A stretch of 64,000 bases of DNA from Sorex araneus (lineage: Eukaryota; Chordata; Mammalia; Eulipotyphla; Soricidae): the NCBI RefSeq assembly GCF_027595985.1, contig NC_073306.1, positions 83,625,599 to 83,689,598 of the forward strand, written 5' to 3'. A program made the translations under genes and the position numbers. Shown here piece after piece: positions 45,121 through 64,000 of this stretch. The notes under the pieces were generated by a model that was not told where the DNA came from, searched no databases, and saw only the letters and a list, made by a program, of their open reading frames with translations. How positions within the stretch are numbered: position 1 is the stretch's first letter; the number at the start of each line of letters is the position of its first letter.

Positions 45121-45660
45121 AAGTATGTGTGAGTGCTTGTGTGAATATGTGAGTGTGTGACACTGTGACAGAATGTATGTTGAATGAGTGTGTGTATATG
45201 TGTGTATTATCATGTGTGACAGTGTTTGAGTGTGTGATAATGTATATATGTGTGGGACAACAGTGTGTTAGAGAGTGTGAGAATGTATGTATATGTGTGA
45301 GTGAGTGTGTATGCGTATGAGTGTGAGTATGAGTGTGAGTGCGAGTGTGTGTGTGAATGTACATGAGTGTGTATGTGAGTATGAGTTTGAATATGTGAGT
45401 GTGTGTGGTGTGCAAGTGTGTGTTAGTGAGTGTGAGTATGAATGTATGAGTGTGTAAGTGAGAGTGTGAGTGTGAATGTGTGAGAGAGTTTGTGAGTGTG
45501 TTAGTGTGTGTAGGAATGTATGACAGTGAGTGTGTAAGTGTGTGAGTGTGAATTTGTGAGAGTGAGTTTGTGTGTTAGTGTGTGTGAGTATGAATGTATG
45601 AGTGTGTGTGAGAGTGTGAGTGTGAATGAGTGTGAGTGTGTGTGTGTGGGAGTGAGTGTG
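45121..45660. repeat. TG/TGAG-rich simple-repeat tract
   Basis: About 540 bases of GTGTGAGTGTGTGAATG-type sequence. Confidence 0.9.
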
Positions 45661-46689
45661 GAAGAGGCTGAGGACAGGCAGATGGCACTGCCCGCCTGCC
45701 CCTGGAGCTGTGGGAAGATGCAGGTGTGCTCTGCCTGGGATGGGGAGCATGGGGAGCCCTGGGGGTTCTGGGAGAGGAGAAGGGTCCACTCTGGCTTCAA
45801 AGGACGGAAGCTGCTGTGTGCCATGTGCAGAGACAGGTGAGAGGGAGCAGGTGAGGGGCTGAGAGCAGGGGTGGCCAAGGGTGCCAGGGCTCAGCCCCAG
45901 GAGGGTGCTGGCAGGCGGTGACAGCCCCTTGAGCAGTGGCACAGAACCCCCTGACCCTGGACAGGGGCCTCACTGCTGTCCAGTCCCTAACCCTGGTGCA
46001 CCCAGCAGGACGGATGTCATTCTGCCTCCCAGCTGCCCCTGCCGGTGTCCCCTTGGGGTCTTTCAGGAATCGGGATAGATGCCCCTCCTGGGGCTCTGTC
46101 TCCCTGGGCCCCGCAGACACCCTCCATCACCCTTCAGGACAATGAGTCTGGGGTGCTGCAGTACGAGCTGAAACCACCCCCCCAAGTTGTCCACTGTCCA
46201 CACCCGCCTGCCCTGCTTCAGGCTGCAGGCCCTCAGCACTGGGGGTCCCAGGCCTGTCACCCCTCCCCCAGCCTCAGCCTGCGGGCTCCAAGCCCTCCCC
46301 CCACTCCTGCTGTAATCACAGCTCAGCCCCACCCTCCTCCTGTGAATAATTGGGGCTGATTTAGGGGCTATCAAGGGAGGGGGGCTAATGGAGTTCTCAG
46401 GAGTGGGGGCTGCTCTGGCGATGAGGGGGAGGTTGAGAGGCAATTAGCAGGGATGACAGCCTCGGGAATCACCTAATGTGCCCGCTGCCCACAAGGAGAG
46501 CGAGTGAGGGGTCTGGGGGCGGGGGCGCTTGCTGCTTGCTGCCCTCACAAAGCAGGCTGGATGGGGGGAGGGAGGCTCAGCGGGGGCTCGGGTACAGGGC
46601 AGGGCACTCCAGACAAGCCCAGCAGTGGACACTGTGGGGAGAGGGACAGGTGACAGGGCACGTGGGGGATCCCCAGAGCTGCCTTCCAA

Positions 46690-46885
46690 CACATACGCAC
46701 ACATGTGTGCACACACATATACTTACACACTGTCACAAGCAACATTTACACTGTGCACACATGCATATGCACACGCATGCACACAGTACACAAACATGTG
46801 CACACATGCATATGGGTACACACAAAAAATGCACACATGCACCCACCTGTGCGCATGGCGCATGCACACAACATGTACACACACC
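46690..46885. repeat. CA-rich tract
   Basis: CACACATGCACACAC-type alternating purine-pyrimidine sequence with interruptions. Confidence 0.85.
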
Positions 46886-47609
46886 ACCGGGAGAACCCTA
46901 TCCGTCACTAGGGATGCCTCCTGATTAATACCCCTGTTAGCCAGTGCCCCTCCTGCCCTGTCCTTAATTACCGCCTCTCCAGCCAGGGGGGAAGCAGCTC
47001 ACCAGCTCCTCCGAGAAGTCACTTTGGCCCCTCCTGTCCCCAAAGGGAAGGGAGAGAAGTGGGGGAGGAGTGTGGATGGAGGGGGAGAGAGATTGAGTCC
47101 TCCCTGCCTCCCACTCCCCTCACCCCTCACTTCAGAGCCCTCCTCCCCTCCCCTCCTCTCCCCACGCCTGCCTCTCGCCTCCCCCATCCCAGCTCTCTGC
47201 ATCCCTTCCCCGGCCACACCCTTTCTGATTTCCAGCCTCTAGCCCACACAGCCACACTCTCTGGGACCCCCTCACTGGGGGTGGGAGGGGTCCCCCTGGA
47301 AGCACCCCAACCACCCCTGCATGTCAGTGTCCCTTGAGGGCGGCTCAGACACATGGATGTAAATCTGGGGAGGGACAGAGGACACCACCTTCCCCCCACG
47401 CTCCCCTGAGCCCCTCTAGCTCCATTTCTCAACCTCTCTCCACCCTGACCCCGAATCCTGCAGGGGTGGGGGGTGGGAGAGGAGAGAAGGGACTGGAGCA
47501 GGGCCAAGGGCAGTGAGTCGGAGCCCAGCCCCCACCCACCAACTAGGGGCACACGAGCTGAGCCGGTTCCTAGGCACGGGCGCTGAGCCTGCCCCTGTTC
47601 TATTCTGCC

Positions 47610-48185
47610 GCCTCAACTGTCCTGCCCCGGCTGTCCTGTCCCCATTCTGTCCTGTTCCTCATCTGCCCCGCCTGGCCTGTCCCCATTTCTGTCCTGACCC
47701 ATTCTGTCCTGTCCCCCAACTGTCCTATCCCCCAACTGTCCTGTCCTCCATTCTGTCCTGTCCCCCAACTGTCCTGTCCCCCATTCTGTCCTGTCCTCCA
47801 TTCTGTCCTGTCCCCCAACTGTCCTGTCCCTCATTCTGTCCTGTCCCCCAACTGTCCTGTCCCCCATTCTGTCCTGTCCCCCATTCTGTCCTGTCCCCCA
47901 ACTGTCCTGTCCCCCATTCTGTCCTGTCCCCCAACTGTCCTGTCCCCTGACTGTCCTGCCCCATTCTGTCCGGTCCCCCATTCTGTCCTGTCCCCCAAAT
48001 GTCCTGTCCCCCATTCTTTTCTGTTCCCCAGCTGTCCTGTCCCCCATTCTGTCCTGCCCCATTCTGTTGTGTCCCCCATTCTGTCCTGTCCCCCAACTGT
48101 CCTGTCCCCTATTCTTTCCTGTTCCCAGACTGTCCACCCCAACTTCCTGTCCCCGGGTCTGTCCTGCTGCCCCCGTTCTGTCCTG
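47610..48185. repeat. Minisatellite, 16-17 bp unit (CTGTCCTGTCCCCCAWT)
   Basis: About 35 imperfect units of CTGTCCTGTCCCCCAA or CTGTCCTGTCCCCCATT. Both strands stay open over long runs because the repeat lacks stops. Confidence 0.95.
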
Positions 48186-49009
48186 GCTCCCGCTGTAGGA
48201 GATGGGGTGTATGTCCCTGAAAGTCGCTCCCCACGCCCTGTGAACCCCATGCCAGACCCCTGGACGATCGATGAAGATGCTAATAACTTTATCCCTCCTG
48301 TCCTCAACTCTCTCTGCATTAGCTCTGACCACAGGCCCCAGGCAGCTGGGACCTGCAGTGGGCAGGCGCTGAGCTGAGTAACCCCTTCAGAGCCGGGAAA
48401 CTCAGGGCAGACACACCCAGGGTTTCCTGCCCTTCGGAAATAAAGGGGGGTGGGGGAGCTGAGGCAGGGCAAAGCTAGGAGGCTTCTCCCTCCAGCCAGG
48501 GGTCCAAAGCTCCCTCCTGTGCAGGGTCCCCCGAGCACTGTCTAACCCCTGAGGGCTGCCCAGAGGAGGTGATACGGGAGGTTTCCCCTAGAGAAACCAG
48601 GGTGCTAGAGTTATTGCCCAGCACTGGGGGCACTCTAGCACCTGGGGCAGCCTTCCTGCCCACCCCAGGCCAGACCAGGGCCCTTGTGGGCTAGAGACAG
48701 GGAGAGGAGAGGAGAGGGACTTGTGTCCCGCCAGGCGGGTCCATCAGTTGGGCCATGTGCAGCTCCGGTTGCTCCTCACCTTCCCTCCATCCCCTCAGTG
48801 CTCCCTTCTCGACTTGCCCCTCCCCAGTCACACACGCCCTTGGTGTGATTATGAAGTCACCTTCACCTGGCTGTGGCACCTGGGGTCCCACGCAGCTGAC
48901 TGGCAGAGCTTGACACACGTGGGCAGCATCGGGGACGGAACTCGGGGGCGCACCCCTGCGAGGCGGGTGCTTTCCCCCCCGCCCCCCGCCCACTGTCCCC
49001 GTCTGCTTT

Positions 49010-49157
49010 GTTTTGACTGTTTTGTGTTTGTGTCCTGCTGGTGGTGCTCGGGGATCACTCCTGACTGTGCTCTGGGGGCCCTATGGGACACCGGGGATTG
49101 AACCCAGGTTGGCCGTGTGCAATGCAAGCTCTACCCCCCGACTTGTGTCTCCAGCAC
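49010..49157 (-). mobile_element. SINE, diverged
   Basis: Antisense CTGGTGGTGCTCGGGGATCA and CACCGGGGATTGAACCCAGG. Confidence 0.75.
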
Positions 49158-49574
49158 CCCCGTATCCCGTTTGGAAGCGGATGCAATGAAGACACAGGAA
49201 AGTCGAGTCTCTTCCCAGCAGAGCACCGCTGATATGGGCAGCGCCGGGCCCGCTACCTGAGTGAGACGTGGTGGAGGGGCTGCCGTGCCCTGGGCCCGAA
49301 ATGGTTCCAGCATCTGGGGGTCTGCGCAGCACCCTGGCCCCCAGCCTGCTCCTCTCAGGGCCCCAGGTTCCTCCTGCCGGCCTGTCCCCATCCTGCCTGT
49401 CACTTCCCTGCCCACAGATTCCTCCTTGACACCGGCCAGGAGCTGCTCAAACTTTCCATATTAACGCTGGAGCCTGTCTGGGGGCACAGAGACAGTCTGG
49501 GGCGGGGGTGGCGCTGCGGCCCCAGCAGTGAGAGCCGCGAGTCTCCTCACGGTCCCGGGGGCCTGCTGCCGAGG

Positions 49575-50180
49575 CTGCTGCCAAGGCTCCTGCTGGGGGT
49601 CCACTGGGGGTCTGCTGGGGTCTGCTGAGGGTCCACTGGGGGCCTGCTGGGGGCTGCTGGAGGTCCTCTGGGGACCTGCTGGGGGCTGCTGGGGGTCCTC
49701 TGGGGGTCTGCTGGGGTCTGCTGAGGGTCCACTGGGGGCCTGCTGGGGGCTGCTGGAGGTCCTCTGGGGGCCTGCTGGGGGCTGCTGGGGGTCCTCTGGG
49801 GGCCTGCTGGGGGCTGCTGGGGGTCCTCTGAGGGTCTGCTAGGGTCTGCTGAGGGTCCACTGGGGGCCTGCTGGGGGCTGCTGAGGGTCCACTGGGGGCC
49901 TGCTGGGGGCTGCTGGGGGTCCACTGGGGGTCTGCTAAGGGCTGCTGAGGGTCCACTGGGGGCTGCTGGGGGCTGCTGGGGGTCCACTGGGGGTCTGCTG
50001 AGGGTCCACTGGGGGCTGCTAGGGGCTGCTGGGGGTCCACTGGGGGTCTGCTAGGGGCTGCTGGGGGTCCACTGGGGGCTTGCTTGGGGCTGCTGGGGGT
50101 CCTCTGGGGGTCTGCTGGGGTCTGCTGGGAGTCCACTGGGGGTCTGCTGGGGCCTGCTGGGGGCTGCTGGGGGCCTGGCT
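49575..50180. repeat. Minisatellite, GGGGGYCTGCT / GGGGGTCCACT units
   Basis: About 600 bases of 12-15-bp imperfect units with G5 runs on the plus strand. It drives a spurious 302-codon minus-strand frame. Confidence 0.95.
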
Positions 50181-50759
50181 CTTCTCCTAGGCACAGCCTG
50201 TCCGCCGCACTCCATGCATTCAGCGAAGCAGGCTGGCACGGGGAGCCCAGGGCCCAGGGAGTCTGGGATTCTGTCTGGAGACCAGGGGGCGGGGGACAGG
50301 AGGCCTTTCGCGGGGCTGCCTGGTTCCTGGAAGCTGCAGTGCCTGCAGGGTGCACCCCTGGGGAGCAGGACTGGAAGGAGGCAGAGGCCCGCTAGCTAGC
50401 GTAGGGGCCAGGGGGCCTGCATGGCGTGGATTCCTGGTTCTTCAGAGATCTCATTCTCAGGGAGCACTCAGCCCCAGAGGGCTCCTGCAGGCCCCCTCCA
50501 ACCTGGAAGCTTAGCAAAGGGGGTGGGGGAGGCGCTGACCCAGGCTGGAGGAGGGGAGGAAGGATATGGCCCAGCGCCCATTGCCTCCCCTGCAGGCTCT
50601 GATTAGTGTGCTCAAGCCCTGGGGGCAGGGTGGGGGTCAGTGACTGGACTTGCGGGGCCCCAGGGAATGAGTAGGGGACAGGTGTGGTCCAGGTGAGCGA
50701 TAATGAAGTCAGCAGCTGAAGAAAGGGGTCTGTGAGCACACGTCAGCCCTGCACTCAGT

Positions 50760-50900
50760 GGTGTGGGGGTCTCTGTGTGTTGCATGTTTCTGGGGGGCTG
50801 TGTGTTAGTGGGGGATATGTGCTAGTAGGGGCTTGTGTGTTAGTGGGGGCTGTGTATTAGTGAGGGTCTGTGTGTATTATGTGTGTTAGTGGGGGGCTCT
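50760..50900. repeat. Short tandem repeat (GTGTTAGTGGGGGCT)
   Basis: About six imperfect units of 18-22 bp. Confidence 0.7.
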
Positions 50901-50906
50901 GTGTAT

Positions 50907-51078
50907 GTTTTTTTTCCTGAGGGGGAGTATCTCACCCGGAAGTGCTCAGGGCTCACTCCTGGCTCTGTGCTCAGGAATCACTCCTGGTGTGTCTTGGGGG
51001 ACCAAGTGAGGTGCCAGGGCTCGAACTGGGGTCGGCTGCGTAGAAGGCAAGTGCCTTATCCCTGTCCTGTTTCTCAGG
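50907..51078 (-). mobile_element. SINE, diverged
   Basis: Antisense CTCACCCGGAAGTGCTCAGG, GGTGCCAGGGCTCGAACTGG. Confidence 0.75.
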
Positions 51079-51084
51079 CTCCCT

Positions 51085-51235
51085 GAGTTGAGTGTGGTGT
51101 ATGTGTGTGTGTGTATGTGTGTGTCTGGGCTGAGTGTGCGTGTGTGTGTGTGTGTGTGTGTGTATACGTATGTGTATTTGTGTCTAGGCTGTGTATTTGC
51201 GTGTGTGTGTCTGGGCTGAGTGTGCATGTGTGCAT

Positions 51236-51269
<34 letters not shown>

Positions 51270-51478
51270 TTGTGTCCAGGCTGTGTATTTGTGTGTGTGT
51301 ATGTGAATCTGGGCTGTGTATTTGTGCTGGTGGGTGTCTGGGCTGAGTACTTGTATGTGTCTGTGTTTATGTGTGTGTCTGGGCTCTGTATTTGTGCGAC
51401 TGTGAATGTGTCTGGGCTGTGTATTCTGTGTGTCTGTCTGGGCTGTGTATTTTTCTGTGTCTGTCTGGGCTATGCATT

Positions 51479-51524
<46 letters not shown>

Positions 51525-51560
51525 TGTCTGTCTGTCTGTCTGGGCTGTATATTTGTGTGG
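51085..51560. repeat. (GT)n-rich tract with CTGGGCTGTGTATTTGTGT units
   Basis: Long alternating GT sequence with a recurring 25-45-bp higher-order unit. Confidence 0.9.
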
Positions 51561-52954
51561 GTGTGGATGGCTGAGGGCGCCTGGGGTATCAGGTGCTCAC
51601 CTGTTGTCCATCCATGAGAGGAGGGGGCTGGGTGGGGCTGACATGGGGGTGCTTGACCCCCTTCTTGGCAGTGGTGTGGAGACCATAGGCTTGATTCCTG
51701 GGGGGACTTGGGAGGCTCAGCTGCTGTCCTCTCCCTGATAACAGCCACCAGGTCCCCTTGCCACACTCCTGGAGTTCCCCTTCCTTCAAACCTCGTCCCC
51801 AGAGCTCCTGGTTCACCTTCCTAGTTTTCCTTTGAGGCCCTCTGGCACCCTGGAAAGTTCCGGTACCTTCAGCTTCCTGACCTCCAGCCCCTATGCCTCT
51901 GTGCCACCTCCCCCCTTCCCTTCCCTGAGTCTTGCCCCTTCTGAGCCCTGAGGAAGAGTGGTGTATGTGAGGTGGAGCAGTCCCCAAGAGTCCACCGGTT
52001 CTAGAACCTTCTCCCACTCACCTGCATCTGACTGTCACACTCCTGCTCCCAATCTGTCACCAGCCCCAGCTCTCCGGCGGGGCCACCACCATCCTGCCGT
52101 CCCCTCCCTCACGCCCCTGCCCCTGCCAGCCATCCGATGACCTACTGATCACTCCACCTGCTCCGCCTTCCCTCGTGGGCTGCCTTGCCAGCCCCCTATC
52201 CTCAGGGGACTGGCCCTCGGGCACCCTGGCTCCCCAGCACAGCCCGGCAGGCCCGGCTCAGGCCTCCATTAGCACCAAGCAGCCTGGACAGGCACCGCCG
52301 CTCCGGAGCCTGGCCTGAGGGTGATAAGCCCAGATCGAATCAGTGTGGGGGCGAGGGGCACCCGGGGACACAGATGGCCATGCCATAGCCCCAAGGAGCC
52401 GTGGGCGCATGGGTTATCACAGGAGCTGGGGCGTGATTGAGACTGACGGACACGGCTCAGGCTCTGGGTGGGGAAGACGGGGGTGGGGGCCTCACCCAGC
52501 CTCCATGGACTCAGAAGCTTCTGGCCACTAGGCCAGACCAGCGTGCGCCAAGGGGCAGAGGAGAGTGACTAGGTACAGGGGGGGAGACTCGGTCCCCCCT
52601 GCCCTGCACATCAACCCCTCCCTTCAGGACCCTCTCCTGTGTTTGTCCCACCAAGGGCTGACTTTGCTTGGGCATCAGCACGGCAAGAGAATGGCCCCTC
52701 GGAATATCTCCATCCTGCCCCCAGGACATCCAGCTTCCCGCCTCCCTCCGTGGCCCCAGGCTCCAGTCTCCTGGATGGAGGTGAACAGAAGGGTCAGACA
52801 GTGAGGGGCAGCTCGGAAGCTGTCGGTGACCCCAGACAAGGCAAAGGTGACAGCGGCACGAGGCAGGGGCGTCCAGGGAGCAGTGCCCATACCCCAGTCG
52901 CCACCTGCCCTTCCCGGAGCAACACCATCCCAAGAACCAGCAAGAGACACAGCG

Positions 52955-53083
52955 AGGGCTCATAAATATAATTGCTACGACAGAGGCCGCCGGGAGGAGC
53001 GGGCACATCCTCCGCACCAGCCGCACAGTCCCCTCCCGCATGCTGAGGGGGAGTGAGATGCTCTGAGATCCCAGGGGGCCGCC
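52955..53083 (-). other. NTRK1: NTRK1 3' UTR with non-canonical end
   Basis: Short 3' UTR after the TAG. On the sense strand it ends with GTAGCAATTATATTTATG, close to the end of human NTRK1 mRNA as I remember it. No AATAAA or ATTAAA is present in the interval. Confidence 0.65.
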
Positions 53084-61931
<8,848 letters not shown>

Positions 61932-62345
61932 CTGCGGGCAGGGGCGGCCGTCAGGCGGGAGCGGCGGGGCTCACGCACGCCCGGCTTCTGGGGGCCCAGC
62001 AATCAGGGGCGGCTCAGGAGAAACGAAAGCGGCCACCCGAAACACGCACAAGGAGCAAGGCGAGTAAGGAAGCGGGCAGGGCGGAGGGGGTGTCAGCAGG
62101 GAAGGCGCTAGCCACCTGGACCGATCCCGAGCACTGAGCAAGGAGTAAGCCCTGTGCACAGAGAGGCCTGGCCCCAAAGCAAACCACAAAGGGGAACAGT
62201 AAGTCTACACCGAGTGGCGCATCCGGGAATGAAAGCCGGAGGCAGGGTTTCTGCCTGTATGGGAGCAGAGTGCTGATTTATGAAATGGCAGTGTGTAGCC
62301 TTCCTGGTGGCAGAGAGCTGAAAAGATCCAGTCATCAGACTGAAG

Positions 62346-62517
62346 ACAGGACGGGGGCAGGAGATGCGGGATGCTTGGTTTTGCACATGGCCAACCTGCA
62401 TTCCATGGCCAGCACCCTAGAGGGTACTCTAGCACTGCCCAGAGTGATCCCTGAGCACAGAGCCAGGAGTAAGTCCTGAGCACAAGTGAATGTGCCCCCC
62501 AAAAAAACAAAAAACAA
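62346..62517 (+). mobile_element. SINE, diverged
   Basis: GGGATGCTTGGTTTTGCACA and GAGCACAGAGCCAGGAGTAA. Confidence 0.7.
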
Positions 62518-62705
62518 AACAGATGGGGCAGTAGGGCAGGGGAGGTGGCTTAGTGGAAAACCATATACATGCCTTGATCCCCAGCACCTTTCTCTCTCTC
62601 TCTCTGCATATATATAAATATATATCATATATTTATGCATATATAAATATATCTATGCGTTCATAAATATAAATATGCATATATATATGGTTTATGCATG
62701 TTTAT

Positions 62706-62890
62706 GGGTCAGAGAGAGCACTCAAAGGGCAAGAGAGCATGCTCTACAAACAAAAGGCATGGATTACAATTCCCAGTACCAATCCCTAGCACCACAAGGT
62801 CCCTTAAGCACTGCCTGGAGTGACCCCTGGCCACTGCAGCAAAAGCATCCCTAGAACACTGCTGGTGTGGCCTGTCCCCCATCCCACCAA
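62706..62890 (+). mobile_element. SINE, old and diverged
   Basis: TACAATTCCCAGTACCAATC and TGCCTGGAGTGACCCCTGGC. Confidence 0.55.
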
Positions 62891-62945
62891 AAAAAAAATT
62901 ATACATATATATATACATATATATATATACTAAGGATATGGGGCT

Positions 62946-63106
62946 TCTTTTCTTTTTCTTTTTGGGTCACACCTGGCAATGCTCAGGGGTTACTCCTGTC
63001 TCTGCTCTCAGGAATTTCTTCTGGTGAACTCTATGGGATTTTGGGAATTGAACTTGAGTCGGCTGCTACAGATGCCGGACCTTCTGTACTATATCCCTCA
63101 GGCCCC
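62946..63106 (-). mobile_element. Shrew-type SINE, diverged
   Basis: Antisense TTTTTGGGTCACACCTGGCA to CTATATCCCTCAGGCCCC. Confidence 0.8.
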
Positions 63107-63130
63107 AAGGACATGGGCTTGGGCTGGGCT

Positions 63131-63282
63131 TGGGCTGGAGAGATAATACAGAGGCAGAGCACTTGCCTTGCACATGACTGACCCCCAGCATTCCATATGG
63201 TCCCCTAAACCCCACCAGGAGTACTTCCTGTGTACAGAGCCAGGAGTAACCCCTGAGAATTGCCAGGTCTAGCCCAAAGACT
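63131..63282 (+). mobile_element. Shrew-type SINE, small deletion
   Basis: GGGCTGGAGAGATAATACAG head; the B box region is deleted. Confidence 0.8.
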
Positions 63283-63355
63283 TTTAAAAAAGATATGGGA
63301 TTAATGTTGACCTGTAAACTGGAACAAGCATAGGTCCCTCAATAATTCAAATACA

Positions 63356-63497
63356 GGGGCCAGAGTAATACTATCGTGTGTAGGGCATCCCCAGAGCACT
63401 ATCAGGAGTGACTCCTAAGTGCAGGCTCCTAAGTGACTCCTGAGCATCGCTGGGTCTGACCCAAAAAGCAAATAAATAAATAAATAAATAAACATAT
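63356..63497 (+). mobile_element. SINE with internal deletion and (AAAT)n tail
   Basis: GGGGCCAGAGTAATACTATC head, GTCTGACCCAAAAAGCAAAT end. Confidence 0.75.
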
Positions 63498-63700
63498 ATG
63501 TTTCTATAAACATATACAGTCAGCTCCCAACATTCCCACTGGCACCCACACAGTGGATAAAGACTCTGTACTGATCAGTGTTCCATAGAGCTAGGATGAA
63601 CTAACGCCACCACTCCCTGTCGCAGGGAGGAATCTCCAGAGCAGAACACGGAGTGGAAGACACAAGGCACAAAACAATGCACGGATTACAGCGCCATTTC

Positions 63701-63895
63701 TTTTTTCTTCTTCATTTTTTTTCTTTTTTTTGCTTTTTGGGTCACACCCAGCGATGCTCAGGGGTTACTCCTGGCTTTGCACTCAGGAATCACTCCTGGC
63801 GGTGCTCAGGGGACCATACAGGATGCTGGGAATTGAACCTGAGTCAGCCACGTGCAAGACAAATGTCCTACCCGCTCTGCTATCACTCTAGCCCC
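63701..63895 (-). mobile_element. Shrew-type SINE, young and full length
   Basis: Antisense copy with direct repeats TACAGCGCCATTTC at 63687-63700 and 63896-63909. Confidence 0.95.
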
Positions 63896-63974
63896 TACAG
63901 CGCCATTTCCTGACATGCACAAGAGTTGAGAAAGTAAACTGCTTCTAAGGAAGCAAACATATACTAAATTATTC

Positions 63975-64000
63975 TTTTGTTTTGTCTTGGGGCCATACCT
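63975..64000 (-). mobile_element. SINE cut by the window end
   Basis: Only the antisense 3' end, GTCTTGGGGCCATACCT, is visible. Confidence 0.55.

Larger units (their letters stand above)
41000..52950. other. PEAR1-NTRK1 intergenic region contents
   Basis: About 12 kb without recognisable exons. It contains about ten SINE copies, a LINE-like 3' end at 41255-41385, TG/CA-rich tracts at 45.1-45.7, 46.7-46.9 and 51.1-51.6 kb, and minisatellites at 47.6-48.2 and 49.6-50.2 kb. Unique AT-rich islets near 46.3-47.0 and 48.27-48.35 kb may be regulatory. The long open frames here are repeat-driven. Confidence 0.7.
61932..64000 (-). other. NTRK1: NTRK1 intron 7, partial, contents
   Basis: No exon 7 sequence is recognisable. 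It holds eight or more SINE copies, AT-rich (TA)n tracts at 62587-62700 and 62899-62930, and an (AAAT)n tail at 63473-63497. Confidence 0.7.

Noticed and set aside
45116-45942. His/Thr-rich open frames on the minus strand
   Set aside because: Translation of a TG/CA-rich tract; no gene signal.
47613-48332. 239-codon minus-strand frame with repeated GDRTVGGQDRM-like units
   Set aside because: Low-complexity translation of the 16-17-bp minisatellite; other frames are equally open.
49447-50355. 302-codon minus-strand open frame rich in Pro, Gln and Ser
   Set aside because: Lies entirely in a GC-rich minisatellite whose units lack stop codons; no unique domain, promoter or splice structure.

Overview
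The window is mammalian nuclear DNA. It has spliced genes with GT-AG introns, CpG islands, microsatellites and a dense set of retroposons. The dominant repeat is a tRNA-headed SINE of about 170-190 bp (head motif GCTGGAGCGATAGCACAG, body ending GTGTGACCCAAAAAGC plus an A tail). I associate this SINE with shrews (Soricidae), so the source is most likely a shrew. That species call comes from memory of the repeat and has not been checked by search.

The gene order matches human chromosome 1q23.1 read backwards: ARHGEF11 (+), then LRRC71, PEAR1 and NTRK1 (all -). Positions 1-6.6 kb hold the last ten coding exons and 3' UTR of ARHGEF11 (PDZ-RhoGEF). Positions 7.5-20.5 kb hold all 15 coding exons of LRRC71, convergent with ARHGEF11. 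Positions 21.5-32.9 kb hold all 22 coding exons of PEAR1 (EMI domain, EGF repeats, one membrane helix). A probable non-coding first exon of PEAR1 lies in a CpG island near 40.3 kb. Positions 41-53 kb are intergenic: SINEs, (TG)n/(CA)n tracts, two large GC-rich minisatellites and a few AT-rich islets that may be regulatory. Positions 53-62 kb hold exons 8-17 of NTRK1 (TrkA, the NGF receptor), including the 18-nt micro-exon 9. NTRK1 exons 1-7 lie beyond the window.

I built exon chains by following reading phase across splice sites. LRRC71 gives 554 codons plus stop and PEAR1 gives 1034 codons plus stop, both with no frameshift. The visible parts of ARHGEF11 (about 549 codons) and NTRK1 (about 513 codons) are also open throughout. 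Most other open frames are antisense or repeat shadows.

The four genes do not form one pathway. NTRK1 and PEAR1 are single-pass surface receptors (neuronal and platelet/endothelial), ARHGEF11 is a cytosolic RhoA activator, and LRRC71 is a leucine-rich-repeat protein probably linked to cilia or sperm. The most interesting local signals are the TrkA micro-exon beside a roughly 400-bp pyrimidine-rich intron, tandem NAG splice acceptors (one of which would insert a stop), a GC-box minisatellite inside PEAR1, and a second, longer SINE type sharing the same tRNA-like head.
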